From positions 1 through 30,491 of IMG/VR virus record IMGVR_UViG_3300046820_000143: a stretch of 30,491 bases of DNA; one strand, 5' to 3'. Made by a program: the position numbers and the translations under genes. Numbering within the stretch: position 1 is the stretch's first letter; every line of letters starts with the position of its first letter. This stretch comes from a virus. The notes beneath the pieces are model-generated. The model saw nothing but the letters and a program-made list of their open reading frames with translations. It searched no databases and was not told the origin of the DNA. Positions 11,801 to 18,360 of the stretch are shown piece after piece.

Positions 11801-14461
11801 AATAAATGTATTCTTAAAATCAGTGTATGCTTTTTTAGAGTATTGTAGAGATTTAATAATGTTAACTTCTTTATCGCACAGCAACACCATTGCTAATGGT
11901 GCAATATTAGAATGTTTTAAAAATCTCTTTGACTTGTTTTGATAACCTGATACATCTCGTAGATTACTAATTCCAGGATATCTTCCTGAAAATTCATCGA
12001 TCATCTCAATACCAGTTAATACATGATCAGCTGCTTGCCCTAATGTAAATGTTTTAATTTTTTCATTTAGAGGATTTTTTTCTAACCCTAGCGGAATCTC
12101 ATAATATCCTGTAACAGGATCAACGTCTGCAAAAATTTTAAATGTTACTACATCGTCAACACTAAAAGAATTTACAAAAGTAAACACACCCTTGCTTCTA
12201 GTAAAAGTATCGGTTGATTTAATACCGTTAACATAAACTAGGATTTTTCTAATTGTAGATTCTAAAGTATTTTCCCAATCAATAGCTGTAGTAGTTACTA
12301 TATTAGTAACTTCTGTAATTGGGACAGAATCAATAATAGGTTGAGAAAAGTCTTTATCTGATACTAACCAGCCGTTGCTGTATTCCTCTGGTGCATTTTT
12401 CTTAAAGAAACCTGTATATAAATTTTTTGTATATGTTGTCTGTGCGACTTTATAAGAGAAACTTTCAAATTCAAGATCAAACTCAAATTGAATGTCGCCC
12501 ACATTATCAATATTCAAATAGGATAAACTAAATCCTAATTCATTGTCAATTGTTGCTGTGCCTGCTTTATATCCTAAAATTCGAGTTCCTGCAAAAGAAC
12601 TTACAGGGTAGGTATCGGCATCAGCAAAACTAACTTGATTGCTGTCATACATATCAAATAAGGGCGGCTGGTTGACTGCGGTTTTTAACTGACTCTGTGT
12701 CCAACTTGTTCCGTTAAAATGGAACATTAATCCTTTATTAACATGACCTCTACGAACTAATACGCCTTCGCCTAATATGGAATCACCGTCGGCTGCTTTT
12801 TGTAAATTAATTTGAGTAGAGTTATTATGTTTAATAAACTTAACAACATAAATTTGATTGTTAGCTAAACTATCTGTATCAGCAGTTATTAAAACTCTGG
12901 CGCCGTCAAACAATGATTCGCCATCAACAATATAACCCTGACTTCCTTCGATTGTAGAAAACACGTCAGTGGTGAATGTATCAACGTAATCCACAACTTG
13001 TTTTGCAACACTACCGTGATTAAACAATTGTAAGTTAGAATTAAATTCAATAATTGGTCTTTTAGCCCTTGCTGTTTCACTGGCGTCAAAACTTGTTCCG
13101 TTAAAATTGCTAGAATATTCTAAAACACTTCTGTGGAACCAACGATTGTATCGGCTCCAAGGATTTGAGTCTACACTTGATTTTGAAATCGTAATGTAGT
13201 CCTTTAAAGCAGGATAAGCACTAGCATCATCAAACGGTTGACTATCAAATCCGCCGTTATCAAATAAAATTTCTAAACTGCCGGCTGTAAGATTTTCAGA
13301 TACAATTAAATCTGTATATTTTGTCAGTGTGATTTTATTGCCAACACCTTCAACTAACCATTTGTCTCCGTCAACTGAATACTTTGCAGGAGTTACTAGC
13401 CCTGTAAAATAAATTAACATGCCGTTAGATAACTCAACTCCGTTACTGCTGGTATAAGTTGTCTTGCCGACGATTTCTTTTTCTACATCTATCTTTGTAT
13501 TTGTATCAACATTGGCAATTAAAAATCTGCCAAATCTATTAACATCTGTGGTGCTTTGATAAAACAAAACATCGGGAGCATCAAGAGGAACTTCAAAGGT
13601 TAATGTTCCGTTAGTAATTCCGTTGTTAGTAACACCCTTGTTATAATCTAATGCCGATGTTGATAAAACGTCATCAACATATTCCCAGTCTTGAGAATCT
13701 ATGTCAATAGTACTGCCATCATACGGCGGAATATTAATCTTTGCTTTCCACAACTTACCATCAAATACGGTAAGCTGTCCTGCGCTGTAGGCTAGATACG
13801 GATTATATAGTAGTGTACCTGTATCAATAGCAGTTTTAATTGTGACTCCGTTGTCAGGAGCATTAACTAAAAACTTGTAGGTTTGACCTCTATATAATGT
13901 TAGAGTTGGGTTGTTTGTTAATCCGTCTGGTGTAAGAATAAAAACGCTGCCTGTTCCCAGAGCAATTTTATATGTGCTGGTAATTTTTTGAGATTGCCCT
14001 GCAATTTTTACAGCGGCTGGGCCTTCTGGAACCCAATAGTATTCTCTATAGTTTACAAACTTATCCCAATCAATCGGGGGATTCCAGCTATAATGCTCTT
14101 GGTCAGTTACAATAGCGTCTAACTCTTCGTTGTTGCCGAAGAATTTAATTTGATTTTTGAAATCTAAATAATCATAAAAATTATTAATAGTGCCGTTTTT
14201 CTTAACGGTTACTCCAGGCTCTAGCTGATAGCGGCTGCGTAGAGTTTCATCTGTGTCTAGATAAACATCAGATGTTTTATAAGTTTTACCGTAACGTCTG
14301 CCAACGTATCCTACCGTTTTTTGTAAAATACCAGGTTGCACTAATGGATCTAGTACTGCCGACAAAAATTTATCGTTACTTTCCGTTTGAAAAACTTGAG
14401 GTAATAACTCTACGGTTCTTCTAATTGGTAATTGACTTTCTGGGTAAAATTGTTTTGCCAT
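539..14461 (-). CDS. Giant modular baseplate/tail-fibre-type structural protein (4640 residues, gp7 position)
   Basis: This protein sits directly after gp6, where T4 has the wedge protein gp7 (about 1030 residues), but it is more than four times longer. gp6 stops one base before its ATG and there is no clear Shine-Dalgarno, so translation is probably coupled. The N-terminus (from MAKQFYPESQLPIRRTVELL) and the first 1450 or so residues have no module I recognise apart from a carbohydrate-binding-like one near 220-262. Later parts are modular. More CBM5/12-like modules (pattern GxxVxYxGxxYxA...W) lie near 1465-1506, 1722-1765, 2205-2252, 2371-2415, 2487-2528 and 3769-3805. FG-GAP-like blades lie at about 2170-2745. 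GxGY...PPT glycine-rich repeats lie near 3132-3197 and 3499-3575. GDGSTxx beta-sandwich repeats run from about 3860 to the end. It is a virion protein that likely joins wedge architecture to host-surface binding. The gp7 equivalence is inferred from position only. Confidence 0.85.
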   Translation of the reverse strand: MAKQFYPESQLPIRRTVELLPQVFQTESNDKFLSAVLDPLVQPGILQKTVGYVGRRYGKTYKTSDVYLDTDETLRSRYQLEPGVTVKKNGTINNFYDYLDFKNQIKFFGNNEELDAIVTDQEHYSWNPPIDWDKFVNYREYYWVPEGPAAVKIAGQSQKITSTYKIALGTGSVFILTPDGLTNNPTLTLYRGQTYKFLVNAPDNGVTIKTAIDTGTLLYNPYLAYSAGQLTVFDGKLWKAKINIPPYDGSTIDIDSQDWEYVDDVLSTSALDYNKGVTNNGITNGTLTFEVPLDAPDVLFYQSTTDVNRFGRFLIANVDTNTKIDVEKEIVGKTTYTSSNGVELSNGMLIYFTGLVTPAKYSVDGDKWLVEGVGNKITLTKYTDLIVSENLTAGSLEILFDNGGFDSQPFDDASAYPALKDYITISKSSVDSNPWSRYNRWFHRSVLEYSSNFNGTSFDASETARAKRPIIEFNSNLQLFNHGSVAKQVVDYVDTFTTDVFSTIEGSQGYIVDGESLFDGARVLITADTDSLANNQIYVVKFIKHNNSTQINLQKAADGDSILGEGVLVRRGHVNKGLMFHFNGTSWTQSQLKTAVNQPPLFDMYDSNQVSFADADTYPVSSFAGTRILGYKAGTATIDNELGFSLSYLNIDNVGDIQFEFDLEFESFSYKVAQTTYTKNLYTGFFKKNAPEEYSNGWLVSDKDFSQPIIDSVPITEVTNIVTTTAIDWENTLESTIRKILVYVNGIKSTDTFTRSKGVFTFVNSFSVDDVVTFKIFADVDPVTGYYEIPLGLEKNPLNEKIKTFTLGQAADHVLTGIEMIDEFSGRYPGISNLRDVSGYQNKSKRFLKHSNIAPLAMVLLCDKEVNIIKSLQYSKKAYTDFKNTFIDLAYTLYYDQNPLDFVDVVLEEISKTQNTGKPFSESDMIGSGAYTTFTYEVEDEGIKTFALSEKFDLETLSSRAVYIYKNNQQLLAGRDYEFNSTFGFVNLKIDLIEGDVIIIREYVSTSTNFIPPTPTKLGLYKKYTPRKFLDDTYLEPKEVIQGHDGSITVAYGDFRDDVLLELEFRIYNNIKQQYDESLFNNDAVLGGYYGNSLFGKTSLDTIVVPEFLKWIADTNIDYVNNIFFDSEDSFTYTYSNMTDPTSSKNLPGYWRGVYKWFYDTDRPHTCPWEMLGFSEQPDWWEAEYGPAPYTRNNLILWEDLRDGIIRQGSRAGIKDRYKRPSIMSHIPTDGDGNLLSPLDSGLANNFTLINNKGAFVLGDQGPVEAAWRSSSEWPFAVIEALCLLKPFEFITDNFNKSETGLNILGQTINKTSNSFFTIDDLLYENTSTKIISGLVTYVTNYLKSKTSPIQILTDKITGIDVNLTNRLSGFVDQGQQKYVLDSKNPSSTTSSIFVPSENYDIIFNVSSPIYSAAYSGVIIEKTANGWKISGYDSKDPFFNYYQPIPTQTDPVISVGGISENFLSWAPEKFYGNGVVVLYGSTYYRSLKSHTSTDSFELALWKQLPSLPIKNAVTALRRRNYNKLKLSKMTYGSLMTTIQEVVDFLLGYQEYLISAGFVFDGYDATTQTAYDWFTSVKEFMFWSKHNWSEGSLLTLSPSAENINMSVPLGVADNFLDSFYDYQILRDDGTPLQPTFINVKRDFRSLSMSTVNTTAGIYFMRANFVLKEHVVVFDDRTVFNDVIYDKPTGYRQERIKSRGFRTVDWDGDYTSPGFVFDNVNIQVWQPFTDYRLGDIVSYKSYYWTSKTNQLGVENFNDAGWTKLDSTPTKGLVANYDYRINQFEDYYEVDSDGIGSSQRDLARHAIGYQPREYLQGLAEDEISQFRLYQGFIREKGTNNAIVKVFDKISRTTDDSVVLNEEWAFKVGELGGVNQLRETEFEINKKSLVLNPQPAIIVESQGNVILDQNLRIDASKFTIKPTNFDTTINPVIKYDGVSRSAGYVNVNDVDYIFASRDEILNVDITALTDNTHFWITFDGISWEVLRYNEELSLLVVAAVKEDTNVTVTLNRAHNFEVGDIVGILQVANLTGFYKITAVTRLTFNVTTTASADPDITDSSSAIIGILSKARFETYQDVDFEQTALLTPGAKIWVDSNENENWEVIEKIRQYQTYDLTEYGITAPLGTGTAVAYIDSLKQVVTSLPASSYVMVYTDRTAVNQTLGLKQIIPAPSGFEDAVSGVYGEVLAVSPDNKWLAIGSPLASAVTSTYMGELTPRSYLAGEIVLYNGKLWKAKTNIAIADGSSINFNSDDWEPATIVDANSIGRADGFVNQGMVSLFLYADGQWDNVYNFVSPRQATDERFGSAITIGVSGTNYYMAISAEGSMCDPAIGASSGRGRVYLYQFNGTAWSHLENTQYVGVFGDALVGGSLAESRDPDSFDYPAGSIVWYNGYLYQTTIDIDYVSGTTPDEVATWIKLDPVSTQNSLPTNIAVDDDGSTLASGILTTDQLAEQVKDGDKFGKSLIMSRDGSILVVGAPNSDGQYFANYRGAFNYYQEYKLNDVVKWQGGYHRLLADTSVGIEPVGEPWVDVGDSTYTTTGKIFIYERNSNNVYSLIQTITSQSLEDINDTGLSTTINSGDQFGTALDIDSSGTTLIVSSPLADIDRQNQGAVYVLKKVNNEFRLKQKLQSYENYTNEYFGSSVSISAATERIVVGAKNAGYSLVTTFGLGTEFDSRRTTFSGRLGFPGQVYVFERKDEGYFLAEKLDAAFEPYESFGAAVDCTNSVIVVGSPGYKLEDVEIGKVRLFKKTANKDSLNTIRLQTEQIDLDAIKNVELYDNVNNIKIADLDILDPFKLKVLSVAEQDIKFKTIYDPAAYMLGTDDQIIDETTAWFEDHVGEVWWDLSTVKFLNYEQDDLSYRVGHWGEQATGSSVDVYEWVETPLLPSEWSLLADTAEGLIEGISGQPKHADDSVYNVKVLYNPTTGATTSTLYYYWVKNKTILPKNKDRRVSVSSISSYISNPIGTGIPFVSIIDKDKFLFNNFVSIISTDTALVNIEYNLDKVGINPVHREYQLLTEGVADNVPAEFLEKKWIDSLVGFDEAGNTVPDFNLPIKQRYGLSFRPRQTMFANRAKALKIVIDNINSVLTTSPFVDTLSFENLNKKDPIPDALLNQYDLEVDNFIDLEQVGTVKVRQAKFAVNVIDGEIDTIDIIDTGFGYRTTPYITIEGTGTGAKAFITLDSQGRVSSVTVTNRGRKYLKTDTVTPIVKIRPFSVLVRNDASDKNFWAIYSWDQQRRIFYRSKSQGYDVTLYWEYTDWWATGYDSKSRITKEITNFYEEPTVNLEVGTLLRVKEYSNGGWAVLEKTEAGLGNLLQNYNLVGRENGTIRIKDNLYNFVTTALGFDNSVGSYDASFYDLQPIKELRLILKAAKEDIFIDNLAVEWNKLFFSSVRYAFSEQTYIDWAFKTSFLNAIHNIGDLNQRPNYKNDNLDSFRNYIEEVKPYRTTIREYTSRYTEYEKYSGSTTDFDCPPAYSVRDGKILPVGQYYNRLDEYPWKWWADNKGYSITAINVSSGGGDYKTPPTILISGNGTGAAATAFISSGKVSGIRVDNPGSGYTSVPTITLVGGNGTSQNIAKAVAVMGDTAVRTFDITMKFDRISKTGIYNSFTKPDTFVASGYSAIFNLSYAPTRDKSKISVVKNGQIILNNEYEINLYNDLTDGYNILKGKLRFFVAPKKDDVITITYDKNDSLLDAVNRINKYYSPTAGMKGKEINQLMTGIDYGGVQVQGTTFDVTGGWDALPWFTDNWDSVESNSDFYYVVNCETYTLTGPDSSPKTYKAGIIVKYLGTLYKALAANTDSPPIEFPNIWQELTFDLPYTPENNQPISVYIKRSGESKSVRVDDPYYDLYDGVTVQPNGRTSAPETAIMATFIGDGSTRTINIQSYTDLNDEDTIIFRTLESDGSVVITDVNLLDTSISGGTLSALGSAYTTATGLTPEEISIDGGKFVGPDQVPAPEESLPGQVLDSLSIKVFTATDPGAAPLHSEILIGDGSTRIYDIGLRIVESKSVMVYVDKVKQEYNGTGSDGYIINYIDNNVEFNIAPIEGAVIEILSIGIGGIGLLDYQEFVADGETSLFLTKALYDQTASVLVTVDGESIDTGFVNSSEFIDTKNKTMVQFGISPAYRQVVKIICFGPSSQTDSTGIPFIRVNRQTIVFDGTTRTIDLDNFIDLGRSSIMSSMLVEVNNVQLRGIDSTYVVYNGSNNDIILGVDPEEAIGTITSGAIKVYINGELQRFVIDYTYNGNLNLINIPAEKLTVDDIIRIETDVRTSYSVSNGNIVFDEDLALTAGDVIVVTWFSEYPTMNIVTDEFTGGKVNYQLPRKPLNPSYVWVYKNGNRLTQERDYFVSAQRSVVYLNDPSSTSDEIKIVQFGNVIYEAPKAYEVYKDMLNNYYYKRYSITNNVKLVKNLNYYDTSFEVTDASDLPTPLPARNIPGVVIINKERIEYFQKTGNVLSQLRRGSLGTAMLELHPANSYVINSSYTETLPYLENQDKFDFISDGSTKEIGPLEFVPTSADTTSALRKNWQNSWYAAESTIPTTHGPCDEIEVFVAGKRLRKDPISVYVEDNGISSPAADETIDAEFSVDGITPYIRLTEAVPAGTRILVIRKRGKIWYERGQESASLGITLLANDTPIANFIADRATELPE
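3735..3965 (-). repeat. Glycine-rich GGGDYKTPPT / GSGYTSVPT repeat pair in the giant protein
   Basis: Two adjacent copies follow the pattern GxGY-xxxPTIxxxGGNGT followed by an Ala-rich strand, at about residues 3499-3575. The arrangement suggests a small beta-helix or beta-prism element. The motif is widespread in phage virion proteins, and its precise role is unknown. Confidence 0.6.
4870..5066 (-). repeat. Second glycine-rich GFGYRTTPYIT repeat pair in the giant protein
   Basis: This is the same repeat class as at 3735-3965: GFGYRTTPYITIEGTGTGAK followed by GRVSSVTVTNRGRKY, at about residues 3132-3197. The two sites are separated by roughly 300 residues of unrelated sequence. Confidence 0.55.
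6227..7954 (-). repeat. Putative FG-GAP-like beta-propeller region with inserted binding modules
   Basis: Blade-like motifs recur at about residues 2174 (GEVLAVSPDNKWLAIGSP), 2294 (ERFGSAITIG), 2450 (DKFGKSLIMSRDGSILVVGA), 2572 (DQFGTALDIDSSGTTLIVSS), 2630 (EYFGSSVSISAATERIVVGA) and 2705 (ESFGAAVDCTNSVIVVGSP). The pattern is FG-x-S/A-(hydrophobic)...hydrophobic-VGAP/SP, as in integrin-type FG-GAP repeats. CBM5/12-like modules at about 2205, 2371 and 2487 lie between blades. The propeller fold is inferred from motif spacing. Confidence 0.6.
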
Positions 14462-14462
14462 A

Positions 14463-17400
14463 TTAATTTGTACTTGTAACTATAGTGCTTTCTAATGCTC
14501 TAATTTCAGATGCAGAAATTGCCGATACAATTTCAATATCATCAACCCTTGCGCCGCTAACAAAAATCTCATCTATCCTACTTTGAATTTCAAACAAACT
14601 TCCAAAGCTCTGAGACGCTTGTCTTGGAAGAATAATCATGTTAGAAATATCGGGTGCTGTAGTATTGATTACATAAGTGATCAATTCGCTTACATAAAAT
14701 CTATCTCCGAAGTCCCAATTATTAACATCAAAGAAATCGTTTATAGCACTAATGATTCTAACTTTTAAATCGTTATCATTAATTAGCTTATTAGGATTCT
14801 TAACAACTTTAAACTTTGCCTGTAATTTTACATCTGCTGTTGAGCCGAATAAAACTTTATAAGTCACAGGATGATAAATGATTTCGTCGCTAATAGTTTT
14901 GATAAGATTAAGTTTAGAGCCAAAGCTGATTCTTAAACTATCGCTGTTAGGAGCATCTGGTTCTGTAAGTACTGCTCCAGATAGATAATTCCTGTAGCTA
15001 GTATCATAGCTTCTTGTTAAAATATAAATGTCAATGATGTTGCTAGCACTAGGATCGATTCTACGATCAACGCTGGCATTATGAACATACTGAAATTTAA
15101 TATCAGCACGTCCAATGTTTGCAACATACGAGCTTTCGAGAACTAGAGTATTTGTTGTTTTATCAACTCGTTTTACCCTGTCTTCTGCGCTGTCATAAAA
15201 ATAAATTAAATCCCCGTCATTGTAATCATTGACGTTAATTAAACTTTCTTTTTGTACAATTGCAATATGATTATCAGTGTTATCGATATAATTTCTAACT
15301 TTATTTCCCAAATTGTCTGTAGTATCTTGGAAAAACAAAAATTTAAAATTGTTATTGTCAGAAACAATGTCGTCAAATGCTTCCGGATTGTCTATAACTC
15401 CGTCATCGTCGGAATCAGCAAAAGCAATTTTAATTTTATCTGCACTTTGATATCCGTCGTCGTATCTAATAGTATCACTGATTTCAAAAGCAATATCACG
15501 CTTTAATGGGTATAAAAATGTTTTGTCAGAATTTATAGATAAAACATTGATTTTATCTTTTACAACTTTTCCTGTTTTGCTGTCATATGCTTTTGCTTTA
15601 GAATCAAAATAAAATCTATTCTGTGCAATACTACCAAAGACATAATCTAACCCTCTAATTCTAACAACGTATTCGTCTGCTTCCTTGACAAATGCAATCA
15701 GCCAAGATGCATCTAAACTGCTGTTAGAAACGTCGCCGGCTTTACCTAAACTAAAATTAGAAAGTAAGTTTAAATTCCCTGCTGTTATTAGTTTCCACTC
15801 GCCGTCTATAGGACTATATCTTAATCCAAAATTTAAATTACTAAACATCTGATTAGTCATTTCTGTTTCTAATGCTAGTGCTAGATTTGTAGTAAATTTA
15901 GGAACAATTCTCGAAGCAATAGCTCCTGTTGGAACAATATCATTGAATTGAATCGGGCCTGCTCCGGAAGATAATACTCCTCGGCCTGCATTAGTTCCGT
16001 CTCCGGTAACTTTAACAACCTTTAACCAAATTTTATCCGTTTGTTCTGGATCGGTTGCATCAGTTGTAACTAGTTTTCCTCTTCTAAAACTTTTGCCGGA
16101 AGGAGCAATAAATTTAACCAGTGCACCGGGAGCAACATATTTCAATGTGCTAGTAGTGTAGGTTCCAACTTTTAAAATAAGATTAGTATCAACGGCATTT
16201 TTAAAATAACCAGTTGACAAATTTACATCTGTTGTTAGTTGATTCCATAATGTATTTGTATCTGTAAAATTAATCTTATCAAATTTTGTAAAATAGAAAT
16301 TAAACACATCTGTGTCATTAACCACTGGCTCTATTGAGTTTCTAATAAAATTTAAAATTTCAATTCTATTTGTATACTTGAAAGATAAAGAACGTTCAAT
16401 TTCTTCTTTGTAGACAAACCCGTCATTAGAGAAAACATTCACAGAGCTGTATTTTCCAGTAGCATCTATAATTTCAAAATTCCTACTGATGCCGCTAGAT
16501 GTTCTATTAATGGCATTAATTTTTAGTATATCTTGAGAAGTAGATAACGGAGCAAGATTGTAATCTTCTCCTGTGACCATTCTATTCTGCGTATAGTATT
16601 GTGCCGGAGCATTTGCTCTAATAGAATCTATCGATTCGCTGGCGGACGAAGAACTAACGGTATACTTTAAACCAAGTGTGATTGTTAGAGTATGTCTAAT
16701 TCCTTGCCTGTTAACATAAGGAACAGAGATAGTAATACCTCTCATTTCCGAAGGAGCAATTTGATATAATAGTCCGTTGCTTCTTCTATAAAATACTCGG
16801 AAAGCACCTTGCGGTAAATTTCCATAAACTCCATCAGCAAAGGCTAGGTCAACTCGATCGTTGGCTTTTGTTATAACAGAGTAAATGTTTCTAATATCGG
16901 AAGTAACGCTGTTATAAGCAATGTTACTACCTACTAAAGAAGAAACTTTTGTCCATTCGTTTTGTTGGACTCCGGCTGCACTTAATCCAAACAACCATAC
17001 ATCATCATTGTTGATGTTATCGCTGTCTACTGAAATAATTTCATTTGTTGACGGAATACTAATTGAGAAGTCAGCAAGTTCTAAACTTCCCTGTTTAAAC
17101 ATCAAGAAAAATCCTGTGTTGGAACTTGTGCCGCCACGTCCATCATTTCTGTAAACAAAGCCTAGTTGATTTCCAGGAACTGGAGGCTCTTCATAAATTT
17201 CTTCTTTACCTTTGAAACTAGTACTTACTAGCTCAAAAGTCATTTGTCTACCAGATACTACTTTACCAAAAGTGAAAATAGGCACATCAGTAGAAGATGT
17301 TTTAAATCTATATTGCTCGGTTTGAATGCCTTCAATAGTATCTGAACCTTGGCTTCTTCCAAACTCAGTGTTATCTGTCATTGCTGCGTTTAGAACTGCA

Positions 17401-17870
17401 ACAAATTGCTCTGACCAGTTTTGATTGGTTGGGTCGTTCCAAATAATTGTTTGTTGTGCTAGATTTTTTCCGTTGCTGTCAAGCACAGATTCTGTTGTAC
17501 TAACGGTGTCAAACTTTAAAAGGCCTTTAGCTGAGATGTTTCTTTTAGCATTATAGCTTAACATCTTTGCTAATCTTAGCACTGACTCTTTACGTTCTGC
17601 AAGTTCAATAAAATTTTCACGGCTAGCTAGATCAATACGAAATGCTAAACTTTGACCTAAAAATGCAATAGCGTCTATTAAGGCGAGGTATTCACTGCTT
17701 TCAATGTAATCGTTGAAATCTTCAGGATAATTTTCCCTAAAATATGAAATAATTACTCGACGAAGATTTTCAAAATCGTAAGATTTAAAATCAGCATTTT
17801 TAAATGTCTGATAAATCCTTGTCCAATCCTCATTGAGTATTAGGTTGTTTAATCTTGAAGTTGTTGTCAT
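14463..17870 (-). CDS. 6: Baseplate wedge protein gp6
   Basis: gp6 is the core wedge subunit of the T4 baseplate, dimerising to form the inner ring that rearranges on contraction. The N-terminal 120 residues carry the typical start of marine T4-like gp6 proteins: DWTRIYQTFKNADFKSYDF, then YFRENYPEDFNDYIESSEYL, then a helical stretch around LASRENFIELAERKESVLRL. The protein is 1135 residues against 660 in T4, so the middle is greatly expanded. Residues 819-830 read DSDDDGVIDNPE, a textbook DxDxDGxxDxxE calcium-binding loop. The C-terminal part resembles phage J-like wedge domains. The start at 17870 has AGGA about 10 bases upstream. The gene lies between gp25 and the giant protein. Confidence 0.85.
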   Translation of the reverse strand: MTTTSRLNNLILNEDWTRIYQTFKNADFKSYDFENLRRVIISYFRENYPEDFNDYIESSEYLALIDAIAFLGQSLAFRIDLASRENFIELAERKESVLRLAKMLSYNAKRNISAKGLLKFDTVSTTESVLDSNGKNLAQQTIIWNDPTNQNWSEQFVAVLNAAMTDNTEFGRSQGSDTIEGIQTEQYRFKTSSTDVPIFTFGKVVSGRQMTFELVSTSFKGKEEIYEEPPVPGNQLGFVYRNDGRGGTSSNTGFFLMFKQGSLELADFSISIPSTNEIISVDSDNINNDDVWLFGLSAAGVQQNEWTKVSSLVGSNIAYNSVTSDIRNIYSVITKANDRVDLAFADGVYGNLPQGAFRVFYRRSNGLLYQIAPSEMRGITISVPYVNRQGIRHTLTITLGLKYTVSSSSASESIDSIRANAPAQYYTQNRMVTGEDYNLAPLSTSQDILKINAINRTSSGISRNFEIIDATGKYSSVNVFSNDGFVYKEEIERSLSFKYTNRIEILNFIRNSIEPVVNDTDVFNFYFTKFDKINFTDTNTLWNQLTTDVNLSTGYFKNAVDTNLILKVGTYTTSTLKYVAPGALVKFIAPSGKSFRRGKLVTTDATDPEQTDKIWLKVVKVTGDGTNAGRGVLSSGAGPIQFNDIVPTGAIASRIVPKFTTNLALALETEMTNQMFSNLNFGLRYSPIDGEWKLITAGNLNLLSNFSLGKAGDVSNSSLDASWLIAFVKEADEYVVRIRGLDYVFGSIAQNRFYFDSKAKAYDSKTGKVVKDKINVLSINSDKTFLYPLKRDIAFEISDTIRYDDGYQSADKIKIAFADSDDDGVIDNPEAFDDIVSDNNNFKFLFFQDTTDNLGNKVRNYIDNTDNHIAIVQKESLINVNDYNDGDLIYFYDSAEDRVKRVDKTTNTLVLESSYVANIGRADIKFQYVHNASVDRRIDPSASNIIDIYILTRSYDTSYRNYLSGAVLTEPDAPNSDSLRISFGSKLNLIKTISDEIIYHPVTYKVLFGSTADVKLQAKFKVVKNPNKLINDNDLKVRIISAINDFFDVNNWDFGDRFYVSELITYVINTTAPDISNMIILPRQASQSFGSLFEIQSRIDEIFVSGARVDDIEIVSAISASEIRALESTIVTSTN

Positions 17871-17890
17871 AAAATACTCGTCCTATAGTG

Positions 17891-17898
17891 TATTTACC
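17891..17898 (-). promoter_or_regulatory. Weak late-promoter-like octamer GGTAAATA
   Basis: On the minus strand this is GGTAAATA, two mismatches from the T4 consensus TATAAATA. It lies 20 bases upstream of the gp6 ATG in one of the few real gaps of the block (17871-17914). The spacing matches the exact octamers elsewhere in the window, but the match is weak and AT-rich sequence makes chance likely. Confidence 0.25.
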
Positions 17899-17914
17899 CT
17901 ATAAAATAATGTGG

Positions 17915-18349
17915 TCAGTTAATAATGTTATTTTCTTTGTCGAAGTTAAAAGTCATACGTTCGTTGATATTAAAAGGCAAATATGTTATGTCGGCTTCTA
18001 TTCTTATGCCCATATCAGTGCTATCGATAACTACTCCATTAATTGCAATCCTTGGATCATAGTTAATAATTTGTTCAACGTCTTCTGTGATTAATTTTTT
18101 TACTTCTTCTGTAAAAGGTTCAAAAAGTATGTCCCAAATAATTGTACCAAAGTCGGGATTTTCAAGTTTTTCACCTTTACGGATATAAAAATGATTAACA
18201 ATATCTTGCTTTACTAAATCAATGTCGTAGAGTTTGTAATTGTTTTTAACTTCTTTAGAACTGAAACCTTTGTAGGTAAAAGCTGCTTGGCTATCTGAAA
18301 CCGTAGCTGTTAAAGATGCAACAGATTTTTGATTATATAATTTTGCCAT
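17915..18349 (-). CDS. 25: Baseplate wedge / sheath initiator gp25
   Basis: gp25 (GPW_gp25 family) sits at the top of the baseplate wedge. It nucleates sheath polymerisation by offering a handshake partner for the first sheath ring. At 144 residues it is close to T4 gp25 (132). Diagnostic segments are HFYIRKGEKLENPDFGTIIW followed by DILFEPFTEEVKKLITEDVE, then the strand INGVVIDSTDMGIRIEADIT. The ATG at 18349 has AAGGA about 8 bases upstream; this overlaps the TAA stop of the gp5 gene (TAAGGA), implying coupled translation. The gene sits between gp5 and gp6 on the same strand, as in other T4-like phages. Confidence 0.93.
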   Translation of the reverse strand: MAKLYNQKSVASLTATVSDSQAAFTYKGFSSKEVKNNYKLYDIDLVKQDIVNHFYIRKGEKLENPDFGTIIWDILFEPFTEEVKKLITEDVEQIINYDPRIAINGVVIDSTDMGIRIEADITYLPFNINERMTFNFDKENNIIN

Positions 18350-18360
18350 AGTATTTTTCC

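Noticed and set aside
12889-13089. 66-codon frame on the same strand, shifted within the giant gene
   Set aside because: Out-of-frame shadow. The main frame continues unbroken through this stretch, so no frameshift or nested gene is supported.
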